25,482 bases of DNA from CALVGQ01 sp964368495 (lineage in GTDB: Bacteria > Bacillota_I > Bacilli_A > Erysipelotrichales > Erysipelotrichaceae), in the NCBI GenBank assembly GCA_964368495.1, contig CAYJAJ010000022.1:1-25482 (forward strand). The letters are read 5' to 3'. Made by a program: the position numbers and the translations under genes. Shown here piece after piece: positions 14,513 through 24,600 of the stretch. Position 1 is the stretch's first letter, and each line of letters starts with the position of its first letter. Below the pieces are notes generated by a model. The model ran no database searches. It worked only from the letters and a program-made list of their open reading frames with translations, and was not told the DNA's origin.

Positions 14513-14846
14513 TTACGAAAGTGGTCAAATATGGAATAGGATAGATTGGTTTTTAATGATATTGAAGAAATAACATATCAACTTTCTGATAAATTTAGAT
14601 GTTCTATTTTTTAAAGAGATATTAAGTGTAACGCAGTAGTAAAGAGATTACTACAACTACAAAAATATCCATAACAACTCTATATAAACATATAATCTTA
14701 AAAAAGGGTCAATAATTGGTCCTATTAATATATTAAAATTAGTATAATGAATATAAAAATTATTTATAAAAAAAAGCTAAAATATAATTGTAGGAAGTAG
14801 ACTTTATTTGTGATAAAATTAATAATGGTAAGGAAAAGGTGCTTTT
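14513..14846. other. 334-base gene-free stretch at the right side of the island
   Basis: No ORF or convincing terminator is seen. A 7-bp perfect hairpin (GTAGTAA 14636-14642, TTACTAC 14648-14654) has no T-tail. CATAACAAC-T-CTATA (14670-14684) resembles a sequence at the left side of the island. Toward the end lies a weak promoter for the FAD gene: TTGTAG (14788-14793), 18 bases, GATAAA (14812-14817). Confidence 0.4.
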
Positions 14847-16238
14847 ATGAATTTAAAATCAAAGTATGATGTTGTAATTGTTGGTGGTGGTATTGGTGGA
14901 CTAATGTGTGCCTATCGACTTTATGAATCCAATTCAAATTTAAATGTTTTGTTGATAGAAAGAGGACAAGCATTAGAAAATAGAGTTTGTCCTATAATTA
15001 ATAAAAATACAAATGTATGTGTGAAATGTGATCCCTGCAATATTATGGAAGGAATTGCGGGAGCTGGTGCTTTTTCAGATGGAAAGTATATTATTTCTAC
15101 AGAATACGGTGGTTGGTTGCCTGATTTTATGCCAAAAGACAAAGTAATTAATTACATTAATCAAGCTGATGATATTTTAATTAGATTCGGTGCGCCAAAA
15201 GATAGATTTACTCCTAGTGACGAATTAAAAAGAGAATGCATTAAACATGATTTACATATGCAACAAGCTGAAGTCAAGCATTTGGGAACTGACGCTAATT
15301 ATCATACGATGCTTAAGTTATATGAATATCTAAAGGATAAAATTCAAATTGAGGTAAAATCAACAGTTACGGATGTAAATAAAGATACAAAAGAAGTCTA
15401 TTTTACTCATGGAAATGAAAATCATGTTGTTGTAGGAGAGTTAGTTGTTTTTGCGGTAGGTAGAGCAGGGTCACGTGTTTTTGCAAAGTGGTGTGCAAAT
15501 AATAATATCGAATGCATCAATAATCAAGTTGATGTTGGTGTGAGGGTTGAACTTCCTGCGATAGTATGGGATCATTTTTCTAAGAAAATTTATGAACCTA
15601 AAATACTGTATCGTTCTGAAAAATATGGTGATAGTACTAGAATGTTTTGTTTTAACGAAAGAGGTCATGTTGTGACGGAAAATACAGATGGGGTATTGAC
15701 AGTAAACGGGCATGCATATAAAGATGATGCAAAAAAGTCAAAAAATTCAAACTTTGCTTTATTAAGTACGATTCGCTTTACAAAACCATTTAATGAACCG
15801 ATTGAATATGCACGATATGTTGCAAGTTTGGCAAATAAAATATCGGGTGGTTCTGTTTTAGTACAACGCTTAGGGGATTTAGAAGCAGGGCGCAGAACGG
15901 ATGAAAACCGTTTAAAGATGTCAACTGTTCAACCGACTCTTCAAGCTGTGCCAGGAGACTTGAGTTTGTGCATGCCTAAGCGTCAGCTTGACAACATCAT
16001 TGAAACACTACATGCACTAGATAAAGTTGCTCCAGGGACGGCAAATTATGATACTTTGTTGTATGGTGTTGAATGTAAATATTACAGTGCAAGGCCAAGT
16101 ACTACAGATTTTGAACTTGATGATGCAAAAGGAATTTATGCGCTTGGTGATGGTGCTGGGTTTACTCGTTCATTAAGTCAGGCAGCAGCAAATGGATTAA
16201 TTGTTGCAGATAACATTAGTAAAAAATTCAATAATTAA
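14847..16238 (+). CDS. FAD-dependent oxidoreductase, COG2509 type
   Basis: This 463-residue flavoprotein has an N-terminal Rossmann motif GGGIGG (13-18) and Glu38 to bind FAD ribose. Cysteines 48, 58, 61 and 64 (CP-x8-CVKCDPC) precede GIAGAGAFSDGKY, as in the COG2509 'FAD-dependent dehydrogenase' family. Mid-protein GRAGSRVFAKWC and VDVGVRVE are also family features, and a C-terminal ALGDGAGFTRSLSQAAANG closes the FAD site. The physiological substrate is unknown, and the cysteine cluster might bind metal (inference). AAGGAAAAGG precedes the ATG. PduL follows after 43 bases on the same strand, but a functional link is not evident. Confidence 0.8.
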   Translation: MNLKSKYDVVIVGGGIGGLMCAYRLYESNSNLNVLLIERGQALENRVCPIINKNTNVCVKCDPCNIMEGIAGAGAFSDGKYIISTEYGGWLPDFMPKDKVINYINQADDILIRFGAPKDRFTPSDELKRECIKHDLHMQQAEVKHLGTDANYHTMLKLYEYLKDKIQIEVKSTVTDVNKDTKEVYFTHGNENHVVVGELVVFAVGRAGSRVFAKWCANNNIECINNQVDVGVRVELPAIVWDHFSKKIYEPKILYRSEKYGDSTRMFCFNERGHVVTENTDGVLTVNGHAYKDDAKKSKNSNFALLSTIRFTKPFNEPIEYARYVASLANKISGGSVLVQRLGDLEAGRRTDENRLKMSTVQPTLQAVPGDLSLCMPKRQLDNIIETLHALDKVAPGTANYDTLLYGVECKYYSARPSTTDFELDDAKGIYALGDGAGFTRSLSQAAANGLIVADNISKKFNN

Positions 16239-16281
16239 GTATTCTGTGGATGCTTATAATAAAAGAAAGAGGGAATTGTAA

Positions 16282-16854
16282 ATGTCAAAACAATTATTAG
16301 TAGAAGTTTCAGCTCGTCATATTCATGTATCTCAAAATGATCTTGAAATACTATTTGGACCAAACCATAAATTAACACCAAAGAAAGATTTATCGCAACC
16401 AGGACAATATGCTTGTGAGGAAAAAGTTACGTTAGTTGGGCCTCGCTCACAAATGAAATTAAGCATTTTGGGACCAGTTAGAAAAGAAACTCAAGTTGAA
16501 CTTTCATTAACTGATGCAAGAGCATTAGGGGTAACTGCACTTATTCGTGAATCTGGAAATATTGAAGGTACAGAGGGAATTAAACTTGTTGGTCCTGTTG
16601 GAGAAGTCATAATTGAAAAAGGTGTAATTGCTGCAAAACGACATATTCATATGACTTCACAAGATGCAGAAAATCTGGGTGTAAAAAATGGTGAAATTGT
16701 CAATGTACGCGTAGCAAATGATGAGCGCACGACAATATTTGGTGATACTGTGGTTCGCATTTCTGACTCTTATGCTTTAGCAATGCATATTGATACAGAT
16801 GAAGCGAATGCAGCTGCAATAAGTGGATCTGTTTGTGGTGAAATCGTTAAATAG
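16282..16854 (+). CDS. pduL: Phosphate propanoyltransferase / phosphotransacylase (PduL)
   Basis: This 190-residue enzyme has the two PduL domains, each opened by a His-rich zinc-binding motif: SARHIHVS (His13, His15) and AAKRHIHMT (His121, His123). It also has LTPKKDLSQPGQYACEEKV and LGPVRKETQVE(L)S in the first half and the AVRISDSYALAMHIDTDEANAA-like end of the second. PduL interconverts acyl-CoA and acyl phosphate (propanoyl or acetyl), feeding acetate kinase for ATP. There is no N-terminal encapsulation extension and no microcompartment shell gene nearby, so it is probably the cytosolic phosphotransacetylase of fermentation. GAGGG precedes the ATG. Confidence 0.92.
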   Translation: MSKQLLVEVSARHIHVSQNDLEILFGPNHKLTPKKDLSQPGQYACEEKVTLVGPRSQMKLSILGPVRKETQVELSLTDARALGVTALIRESGNIEGTEGIKLVGPVGEVIIEKGVIAAKRHIHMTSQDAENLGVKNGEIVNVRVANDERTTIFGDTVVRISDSYALAMHIDTDEANAAAISGSVCGEIVK

Positions 16855-17011
16855 GTATTTTATAAAAAATGATTGATAGGAGTAATTTACTATCCGGCTT
16901 ATTTGTTTTTGTATAAGTTAATTCTTTAGAGTGTGCAATTTATTGTGTGTATATTTTTATCGGGCATAATAATATACAATTCATAAAAACTATGTAAAGG
17001 GAGCTGAATAA

Positions 17012-17638
17012 ATGGTTTTCGATTTTAAAAAAGAACACAAAGAGCTTTATATGCCTAAAAATACACCTTCTATAATAAAAGTGCCTAAAATGAATTTTCT
17101 CGCGGTTAAAGGCAGAGGGAATCCGAATGAAGTTGATGGTGAATATCAAATAGCAATTAATCTTTTGTATGCAATTGCATACACTCTTAAAATGAGCTAT
17201 AAAGGTGATTATAAAATAGAAGGATTTTTCGAATATGTTGTACCTCCTCTTGAGGGATTTTGGTGGCAAGAAGGAATTAAAGGATATGACAATACAAAAA
17301 AAGATGACTTTTCTTGGGTTTCACTTATCCGTATTCCAGATTTCATCACACAAAAAGATTTTGATTGGGCGAAACAAACTGCAACTGCTAAGAAAAAAAC
17401 GGATTTTTCTAAAGTCGAATTTTTTGTTTATGATGAGGGGTTGTGTGTTCAATGTATGCATTTGGGATCTTATGATGACGAAACAATAACAACGAAAAAG
17501 ATGGAAGAATTTGCACAATCAAATGGTTATATATTGGATATTAGTAAAACAAGGCATCATCATGAAATATATTTAAGTGATCCTCGTAAAACAGATGTTG
17601 CAAAACTTAAAACTGTTATTCGACACCCTATTAAATGA
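17012..17638 (+). CDS. GyrI-like small-molecule-binding domain protein
   Basis: This 208-residue protein matches the stand-alone GyrI-like/SOUL-type family (PF06445-related). The opening DFKKEHKELYMP and PSIIKVPKMNFLAVKGRGNP, the centre YVVPPLEGFWW, and the later C-terminal LCVQCMHLGSYDDE, HHHEIYLSDPRKT stretches are characteristic. No DNA-binding domain is attached. The fold binds hydrophobic or cationic small molecules, and some members act as hydrolases or drug-binding proteins. The function of this protein is unknown. AAAGGGAGC stands before the ATG. It appears to be a single-gene unit between gaps and a bidirectional terminator. Confidence 0.8.
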   Translation: MVFDFKKEHKELYMPKNTPSIIKVPKMNFLAVKGRGNPNEVDGEYQIAINLLYAIAYTLKMSYKGDYKIEGFFEYVVPPLEGFWWQEGIKGYDNTKKDDFSWVSLIRIPDFITQKDFDWAKQTATAKKKTDFSKVEFFVYDEGLCVQCMHLGSYDDETITTKKMEEFAQSNGYILDISKTRHHHEIYLSDPRKTDVAKLKTVIRHPIK

Positions 17639-17641
17639 GTT

Positions 17642-17678
17642 AAAAACAAGCTAACATGAAGGTCTGGCTTGTTTTTTT
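17642..17678. terminator. Bidirectional terminator between convergent genes
   Basis: AAAAACAAGC (17642-17651) pairs with GCTTGTTTTT (17667-17676) around a 15-base loop, with T-runs on both strands. It ends the GyrI-like gene and overlaps the stop region of the minus-strand acyltransferase gene. Confidence 0.8.
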
Positions 17679-18681
17679 AATATAATTTTTTGAAGTGTTT
17701 TTTTATTATTATAGAAGTTATTATCGTTAATGCAAATACGCTTGTAAATCTAAACCATCCGATATCATATAAGTACTGGAATTCTATTGGAAGGTACCAT
17801 GGAATGTATTCTAAAAACATACCATGTGAAAAATAAATGATTGTGCTATATTGGCGAATTGCGGTGTAATTTAACTGTAGAGGACAAGAGGTTATTAATA
17901 ACCAATTAAAAAAATAAAAAATTAAAGGTGCACTCAATATGTATACATTGTAATCGATAGCCCATTGATTTTCTCTTACTATTTGAGTTTCGATAAAGTA
18001 TAAAATAAAAACTAGTACAAATTTAATGAAAGGGTATTTTATTTTTGTGAAAGTTTGATGTTTTGCGATAAATATTCCTAATGCTACAAAAAATAATCCA
18101 TAAAATAGACCGTTTCGTGCAGTGAAGAATAATTCGAAATAGCTTTTTAGTATTGGGAAAAATACTGTACCTTCAAATAAATGATAATATGCTTCAGTAA
18201 ATGCGAAACAAAGTAAAAATGAACTGAAAATTAATAGTGATTTTAAACTAAAACGTTTTATCCATTGAATACATATAAAAGATGAAAAAATTAATGCAAC
18301 CATATACCATAGGTGAAAGTATGTTCCAGAATAAAATATCCCGATGAGTAGTATTGCGATCCACATTGCAGGGTGGGATATAGTAATATAACTGCTTGCA
18401 AGATGAATACCAGCTGGAAGACAAATTATACTCCATAGGATATACAGTTGAAACATACGTTTCAGGTATTTTTTAAGATAATTCTCATCTTTACTATATC
18501 CTATGTACAAAAAATATCCAGATGCTACAAAGAAAAAGGGAATTGCCATTCTTCCGATAACATTGCTAGAAATAAAGCCAATATCAGGATGAGTCTCATA
18601 AAATGGATAGGTATGAAACACTATGACAACAATTGAAAAAAAGAGTTTTGCTAAATCAATAGAATGGTATGATTTTTTCAT
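17677..18681 (-). CDS. Membrane acyltransferase (acyltransferase family 3)
   Basis: This 334-residue protein has about ten hydrophobic segments and the acyltransferase 3 (PF01757) signature: HSIDLAKLFFSIVVIVFHTYPF near the N-terminus with the catalytic-type His, and GRMAIPFFFVASGYFL. Such proteins O-acylate surface glycans, and a similar domain forms the N-terminal half of VanT serine racemases; no racemase domain is present here. The start is set at 18681 (MKKSYHS) because GGAG lies 10 bases before it; an ATG five codons upstream lacks a good ribosome binding site. It is monocistronic on the minus strand. The acceptor is unknown. Confidence 0.8.
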   Translation of the reverse strand: MKKSYHSIDLAKLFFSIVVIVFHTYPFYETHPDIGFISSNVIGRMAIPFFFVASGYFLYIGYSKDENYLKKYLKRMFQLYILWSIICLPAGIHLASSYITISHPAMWIAILLIGIFYSGTYFHLWYMVALIFSSFICIQWIKRFSLKSLLIFSSFLLCFAFTEAYYHLFEGTVFFPILKSYFELFFTARNGLFYGLFFVALGIFIAKHQTFTKIKYPFIKFVLVFILYFIETQIVRENQWAIDYNVYILSAPLIFYFFNWLLITSCPLQLNYTAIRQYSTIIYFSHGMFLEYIPWYLPIEFQYLYDIGWFRFTSVFALTIITSIIIKKHFKKLY

Positions 18682-18815
18682 AGATTTTTTCTCCATTTCT
18701 TAAAAGTATCATAGCTAAAAATAGATGTTTTTGCAAGTTAACAACTTAGCAAAGGTCAATATAAAAAAATTATGATACAATATTAAATAGAAACTAATTA
18801 TAGAGGAGACTGACA

Positions 18816-20807
18816 ATGAAGAAACCTATTCTAATTGATGATTTATGTAATTATAAAGCTTGTTCGGAAATTTTATTATCGCCTGATAAAAGTAAAGCAA
18901 CATTCGTAGTGAGTCAAGGAAACATGGAAAACAATAATTATTCTCACTATATTGCTTGTTATGATTTTGTTGCAAAATCGTTAAAACAATTAACATCAAA
19001 TCAAGAAAGAGGTGTTATTTGGGAAAGCAACGATTCAATTTTGTTTCCTGCAGACCGTGATAAAAGTGCTGAAAAAGCAAAATCTGAGTATAAAGAACTC
19101 ACAAATTATTATCGTTTAAATTTACATGGTGGTGAAGCTGTAAAAGCATTTAGTATTGACTTAAATGTAACTTCTTTGAAGTTAATTGATAATCAATTTG
19201 CTATTGCTTTGGCGCTTGTGGATGTAAATAAACCTACGATGGATAATCTTGATTCAAATGAGTTAGCTGAATTAAAAAAACAGCTTGAAGAAGAAAAAGA
19301 TTATGAAGTGCTAGATGAACTTCCATATTGGTTTAATTCTAGAGGGTTTATCAATAAGAAAAGAAAACAAGTTTATCTTGTAGATATGCTTGGAGGGAAG
19401 TCAGTTTTATTGACGCCAAAACTTATGGAAGTACATGATTTTGTGATAAGCGATGATAAGAAAAGCTTAATCGTAGTAGGAAACGAATTCACTGACATAA
19501 ATAATCAATTCAATAAAATAGTTAAAATTGATTTGGATTCAAGAAAACTCACAGAATTATTAGATCAGAATACTTTTGATGTGCGTAATCTTGGCTTAAT
19601 GAATGATATTTTAATATTTACTGCCACAGATTTTAAAACTTGGGGAACAAGTGAGAATGCAAAATTATATAAAATGAACATAAATACTGGTGATTATCAG
19701 TGTATTTGTGATAAAGATTTGTCTTTTGGTAGTACTGTTGGTAGCGATGCAAAATTATTTGGTGGTCAATCATTTATGTGTGAAAATGGATTGATTTATA
19801 CAACTTTAACTACGGATAATTCTTCAAATATACATACAATTGATTTAGATGGGAATATATCACAAATTACTTTTAAAGAAGGTTCTGTTGATTGTTTTAG
19901 TGTAAAAGAAGATAAAATTGTGTTTATTGGAATGCGCGATTTAAATCTTCAAGAAGTATATGAAGTAGAAAAAAACAAAGAAATTAAACTTACAAGCATC
20001 AACGATGCTCTTGATGATAAGGAAGTATTGAAACTTGAAAAACTTTCGTTTATTAATCATGATGGAATTCGTATTGATGGATGGGTAATTGTTCCAAGAG
20101 GATTTGAAAAAAATAAAAAATATCCAGCGATATTGGATATTCATGGAGGTCCTAAAACGGTTTATGGAGAGACTTTCTTTCATGAGATGCAGGTGTGGGC
20201 ATCAATGGGATATTTTGTTATGTTTTGCAATCCACGTGGATCAGATGGACGTGGCAATGAATTTATGAATTTAGTAAATAAATATGGAACGGTAGACTAC
20301 AGTGATATAATGCAATTTTGTGATGTTGTTTTAGAAAAATATCTGCAAATTGATCACAATAAGATTGCAGTTACTGGAGGAAGTTATGGTGGTTTTATGA
20401 CGAATTGGATTATTGGTCATACAAACCGTTTCTGCTGTGCAGTTTCACAACGTTCGATTTCTAACTGGATATCTAAATCATTGACTACTGATATTGGATA
20501 TTATCACAATATGAGTCAGATGGCTTCTACACCATGGGGAAATCATGATAGAATGTGGGCATTTTCACCATTGAAATATGCGAATCAATGTGTTACACCA
20601 ACATTGTTTATTCACTCAACTGAGGATTACCGATGCTGGATGGCAGAAGCACTACAAATGTTTCAGGCGTTGAAACTTCAAAATGTCGATTCAAGAGTAT
20701 GCTTGTTTAAAGCAGAGAATCATGAGTTAAGTCGAAGCGGAAAACCTAAACACCGTCGTCGTCGTTTAAATGAAATAACAAATTGGTTTGAAAAGTATTG
20801 TAAATAA
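18816..20807 (+). CDS. S9-family (prolyl oligopeptidase-like) serine peptidase
   Basis: This 663-residue protein has an N-terminal beta-propeller of about 400 residues and a C-terminal alpha/beta-hydrolase domain opened by YPAILDIHGGP. The catalytic triad is visible: Ser523 in GGSYGG, Asp604 in HSTEDYRC, His636 in AENHELSR. This is the acylaminoacyl-peptidase/YuxL branch of family S9, which trims short peptides in the cytosol. No signal peptide is seen, and the length is normal for the family. GAGGAG lies 8-9 bases before the ATG. It is followed by its own terminator. Confidence 0.92.
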   Translation: MKKPILIDDLCNYKACSEILLSPDKSKATFVVSQGNMENNNYSHYIACYDFVAKSLKQLTSNQERGVIWESNDSILFPADRDKSAEKAKSEYKELTNYYRLNLHGGEAVKAFSIDLNVTSLKLIDNQFAIALALVDVNKPTMDNLDSNELAELKKQLEEEKDYEVLDELPYWFNSRGFINKKRKQVYLVDMLGGKSVLLTPKLMEVHDFVISDDKKSLIVVGNEFTDINNQFNKIVKIDLDSRKLTELLDQNTFDVRNLGLMNDILIFTATDFKTWGTSENAKLYKMNINTGDYQCICDKDLSFGSTVGSDAKLFGGQSFMCENGLIYTTLTTDNSSNIHTIDLDGNISQITFKEGSVDCFSVKEDKIVFIGMRDLNLQEVYEVEKNKEIKLTSINDALDDKEVLKLEKLSFINHDGIRIDGWVIVPRGFEKNKKYPAILDIHGGPKTVYGETFFHEMQVWASMGYFVMFCNPRGSDGRGNEFMNLVNKYGTVDYSDIMQFCDVVLEKYLQIDHNKIAVTGGSYGGFMTNWIIGHTNRFCCAVSQRSISNWISKSLTTDIGYYHNMSQMASTPWGNHDRMWAFSPLKYANQCVTPTLFIHSTEDYRCWMAEALQMFQALKLQNVDSRVCLFKAENHELSRSGKPKHRRRRLNEITNWFEKYCK

Positions 20808-20833
20808 GCCCATTGTAAGGGCTTTTTCTTTTT
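20806..20833 (+). terminator. Terminator of the S9 peptidase gene
   Basis: AAGCCC (20806-20811) pairs with GGGCTT (20819-20824) around a 7-base loop; the tail is TTTTCTTTTT. The stem begins within the stop codon. Confidence 0.8.
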
Positions 20834-20872
20834 GGTAAGGTGTGGTAAAATAATTTCGATAGGAGTAATTAA

Positions 20873-21676
20873 ATGCGAAATATATTATTGATTAATGACA
20901 TGCCAAGTTTCGGAAAAGTTGCACTAGCGGCTATGAATCCTATATTTTCCTATTTCGGACATCAGACTTTCAGTTTGCCAACGGTGTTAATATCAAATAC
21001 TTTTAATTATAAAAAGTATGCAATTCAAGATAATTTAGATTATATGAAGGAAGCTTATGAGGTATATCATAAGCTGAATTTCAAGTTTGATGTGTTGTGT
21101 AGTGGTTATATTGCTAGCGATTTGCAAAGAGATTGGATTGTAGATTTGTTTAAATCACATACCGGGTTTAAGGTAGTTGACCCGATCATGGCAGATAATG
21201 GTAAGCTTTATAGTGGGCTTTCGATGACAATTGTTGAGCAGATGAAAACATTGTGTCAACATGCAGATTTAATTACCCCTAACTACACTGAGGCGTCACT
21301 ACTAATTGGTGATGCTGTTATTTCGAACACTACTCATGATCAAGGAATTAGAAATGTAATTGAAAAGCTTAGAAAGTTAACTTCAAAATCAATAATAGTA
21401 ACTAGTGTTCCATTGAAAGAAAATTTTGCTGTATATGGTTATTGTCATCATAAAGATGAAATATTTTGTTTAACTTATGAGGCTGTTGATACAAAAGTAA
21501 TGGGAACAGGAGATCTATTTACGGCGGTACTTATTTCGTATTTACTTCTTACTAATGATTTAAAGTTGAGTGTACAAAAAACCATGAAATTTTTATATCA
21601 AGTAATTACTATGCATGAAACAAAAATGACGGATGAACCATTGTTTATTGAACAATACTTGAATTATTTAACATAA
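20873..21676 (+). CDS. Pyridoxamine/pyridoxal kinase-like protein (PdxY-related)
   Basis: This 267-residue protein is a ribokinase-superfamily kinase of the PdxK/PdxY branch. N-terminal NDMPSFGKVALAAM forms the substrate pocket, VVDPIMADNGKLYSG is the DPVMGDNG-like segment, LITPNYTEASLL follows, and MGTGDLFTAVL carries the catalytic base Asp214. It would phosphorylate pyridoxal or pyridoxamine at the expense of ATP as part of vitamin B6 salvage. ATAGGAG precedes the ATG. The next gene, a large cyclic-di-GMP protein, starts 16 bases later with its own strong ribosome binding site, so the two may be co-transcribed without a clear functional link. Confidence 0.85.
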   Translation: MRNILLINDMPSFGKVALAAMNPIFSYFGHQTFSLPTVLISNTFNYKKYAIQDNLDYMKEAYEVYHKLNFKFDVLCSGYIASDLQRDWIVDLFKSHTGFKVVDPIMADNGKLYSGLSMTIVEQMKTLCQHADLITPNYTEASLLIGDAVISNTTHDQGIRNVIEKLRKLTSKSIIVTSVPLKENFAVYGYCHHKDEIFCLTYEAVDTKVMGTGDLFTAVLISYLLLTNDLKLSVQKTMKFLYQVITMHETKMTDEPLFIEQYLNYLT

Positions 21677-21692
21677 TATTTAGGAGGAGAAC

Positions 21693-24600
21693 ATGGATAC
21701 TACTAAAGAAAGTATAACAACTGCTATATTAGTTAATTTAGCAAAAAAAACACCATACACCATTCTATTTGATAGCAAATTTAACATTGTTTATTGTCAT
21801 GAAAGTATATTTGAATCAACGGGCTATAATGACTCAGATTCCTTCTTTAGTAGCCTTAGTAATATTTTAAAATTTGAACAAAAAGATATCGATTTTTCAA
21901 TTGATAAATTTACTGAAATGTTCACTATAGCATTTTCACAAGGGCATCATCAATTTAGTTGGCGATATACGACTAAGTCTGGTCTAATTTTTGATGCGCT
22001 AGCTTCATTAACAAGAATCGATGGCGGGGAAGATCCATTTGGTGGTAAATATCTGTTGGTGCAGTTTCATGATATTCAACCGTACGTAGAACAAATTGAG
22101 AAAGAACACTCATTCGCTACTACATATAAATCAATAATAGATGTTACTCCATTTTGTGTAAATCTATGGAATAAAGACCTAAAAGTTATATTAGGGAACA
22201 ACCGTGCATTGGAACTATTTAATTTAAGCTATGAAGATCAGTTTATTGACGAATTTGATAGGTTTTCTCCAGAATTTCAACCTAACGGAAAGCTGAGTAA
22301 AAGTTTTGCTGTAGAGCACTTAAAGAAAGGTTTTGAGGTTGGATTTCATAAATTTCCATGGGTTCATCTTACAAGTGATAAAGTAGAAATACCAAGTGAA
22401 ATCACGCTGAATAAAATAAATCTTGGTGGTGAAGAAGTGTTGGTAAGTTTTATAAAAGACTTAAGAGTGAATGTATTGGGTGGAGAAGATGATGTTCTTT
22501 ATGAAACATATTTTGTTAATAGAATATCAGATAGAACAGTATTTAACACAATTTCTAAATTATCGGAAGATTGGTATTTTTCCTATGATGTGCGATCTTC
22601 ATTAATACGGTATTACGGAACAGGTATTGGCAAATTTGGGAATGTTGATGGAATATCAATACCAATATTCACTGTATTAGATCATAATGTTATTCATCCT
22701 GATGATATTGAATCATACAAGCTATTAGCTGATAATATGAAAAACGGGATTTATGAACCACTTGATATACGCTATTTGCAAGAAAATGGTCTTTATCATT
22801 ACTATAGATTAGTTTATCAAGTTATTAATAATGAAGATGAAAATCCTATTTTTGTTATTGGTAAAGGATTAGACATTCATGAACAAAAAATGTTAGAAGA
22901 AAGATCTAAAATTGATTTATTAACGCAATGTTACAACAAAGTTAGTGCTGAAGAATTAATAACTCAGATTATTAATAACGCCACTGTTGGTCAACATGCA
23001 TTTTTCGTGATTGATATTGATAATTTTAAGGCGATTAATGATAATTTAGGGCATTACTTTGGGGATGACGTACTTCGTGATGTTGCCGATCAACTTAAAA
23101 CTTCTTTTAGAAAAAATGATATCATTGCCCGTTTAGGCGGTGATGAATTTATCGTGTTCATGGAACATGTTGGCAGTATGGATATATTAAAAGAAAAAGC
23201 AAATAAAATATTAAATGTATTTAATAAAACGTATTCTGATAGCAAAAACAAATATTCGATTACTGGAAGTATTGGTGTTGCTTTGTTTCCAAACAATGCT
23301 ACTACTTTTGAAGATTTATATGTGTGTGCAGATAAAGCACTTTATCAAGCTAAATTATTAGGGAAAAATCGCTACATGATTTATGATAGTGAATTGATAA
23401 ATGATGATAAATTTAAATTATCTAATGTGAATAGAGCTTTGAATTCTTATTTTAATTTTGAACTAATTTCACATGTGTTTGAAATTTTATATGATCATAG
23501 CCATGAAGGATGTTCTATTCAAAAAGCTATAGATTATATTGGAGATAAGTATTTAGCAGATCGCTGTTATATTATTGAATCATTGGATAATGCAATAAGC
23601 TACAACATGAATTATGAGTGGACTCGCGAAGGAATAAGTGCAGAAAAAAAGAGCCTACAAAATATGTCATCAGAGATTTTTAAAGAGCTTATAGAGGATT
23701 CTATCAATGGTGTTATTTACTCTAATGATATTGATGAATATGTACAACGCAGTGATGCAATAAAATTGATGGAAAAACAAGGAGTAAAATCATTTTTACA
23801 TGTGCAAATATCGAAAGAACAGGATGTTACTTTTATTCTAGGATTAGATGACTGTAAAGGTAAACGTGAATGGAACTTACGAGAGATTAATACTTTACAG
23901 TATGTGGCTAAAATGATTTCAATCATGCGTCAACAAGAACGTATGTATGGTGAAATCAAAACATTAACTGAATATAATGAACTTTCAGTGTTAATTTCTG
24001 ATAATTCTGATGGTTTCGTGTATGTAGCAGACCCAAACACTCACGAACTTGAATATCTTAATAAAGTAGCTATTGAAGCTTTTGGTCTTAAAAAAGAGAG
24101 TGATTGGAAGGGTAAAAAATGTTATGAGATACTACAGGGGAAAGATTCACCCTGTGAATTCTGTACTAACCACTTATTAAATGAACATTCTTTCTATGAA
24201 TGGACTTATTATAACGAATTATTAAATAAAACTTTTTTAATTAAAGATAGACTTATTAGAAATAAGAATAAATTATCGCGCTTGGAAATTGCGATGGATA
24301 TTACTAATCTTAAAAATTTAGAACTACAGTTACAAGAAAAATTAAATGATGAACGTTTATTAATTAGCTGTATTGAAAAACTTCATACAGGATTAGATCC
24401 AAAAACCGCAATTAATAAAATATTAGGTGAAATCGCTTCGTTTTACGAAGCTGAACGCAGTTATATATTTGAAGTAAATGGTGATGTTATAAATAATACT
24501 TTTGAATGGTGTAAAGATGGGATTGATGCTCAAATTGATGTTCTTCAAAACATTCCTGCTTCTATGGTTCAAGTTTGGTTTGAAACATTTGAATCTGTAG

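Larger units (their letters stand above)
6540..14690. mobile_element. Likely acquired accessory island (integrase not visible, limits uncertain)
   Basis: The stretch between the epimerase and the FAD protein carries gene types commonly found in Gram-positive integrative elements: a sigma-region-4-like protein, a Cys-rich-KTR protein, a GntR-ABC operon and a two-component-regulated LanFEG immunity transporter. It also has broken coding remnants and patches of base composition unlike the flanks (13561-13620 has 35 G/C of 60). No integrase, relaxase or intact transposase is present. Near the edges CATAACAAC-CTATA (6542-6555) and CATAACAAC-T-CTATA (14670-14684) match with one inserted base; whether they are true ends is unproven. 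Limits given are approximate. Confidence 0.4.

Noticed and set aside
16868..16893. Possible terminator after pduL (GATAG/CTATC)
   Set aside because: Only a 5-bp stem with a 10-base loop and an interrupted T-run; too weak to list as a feature.
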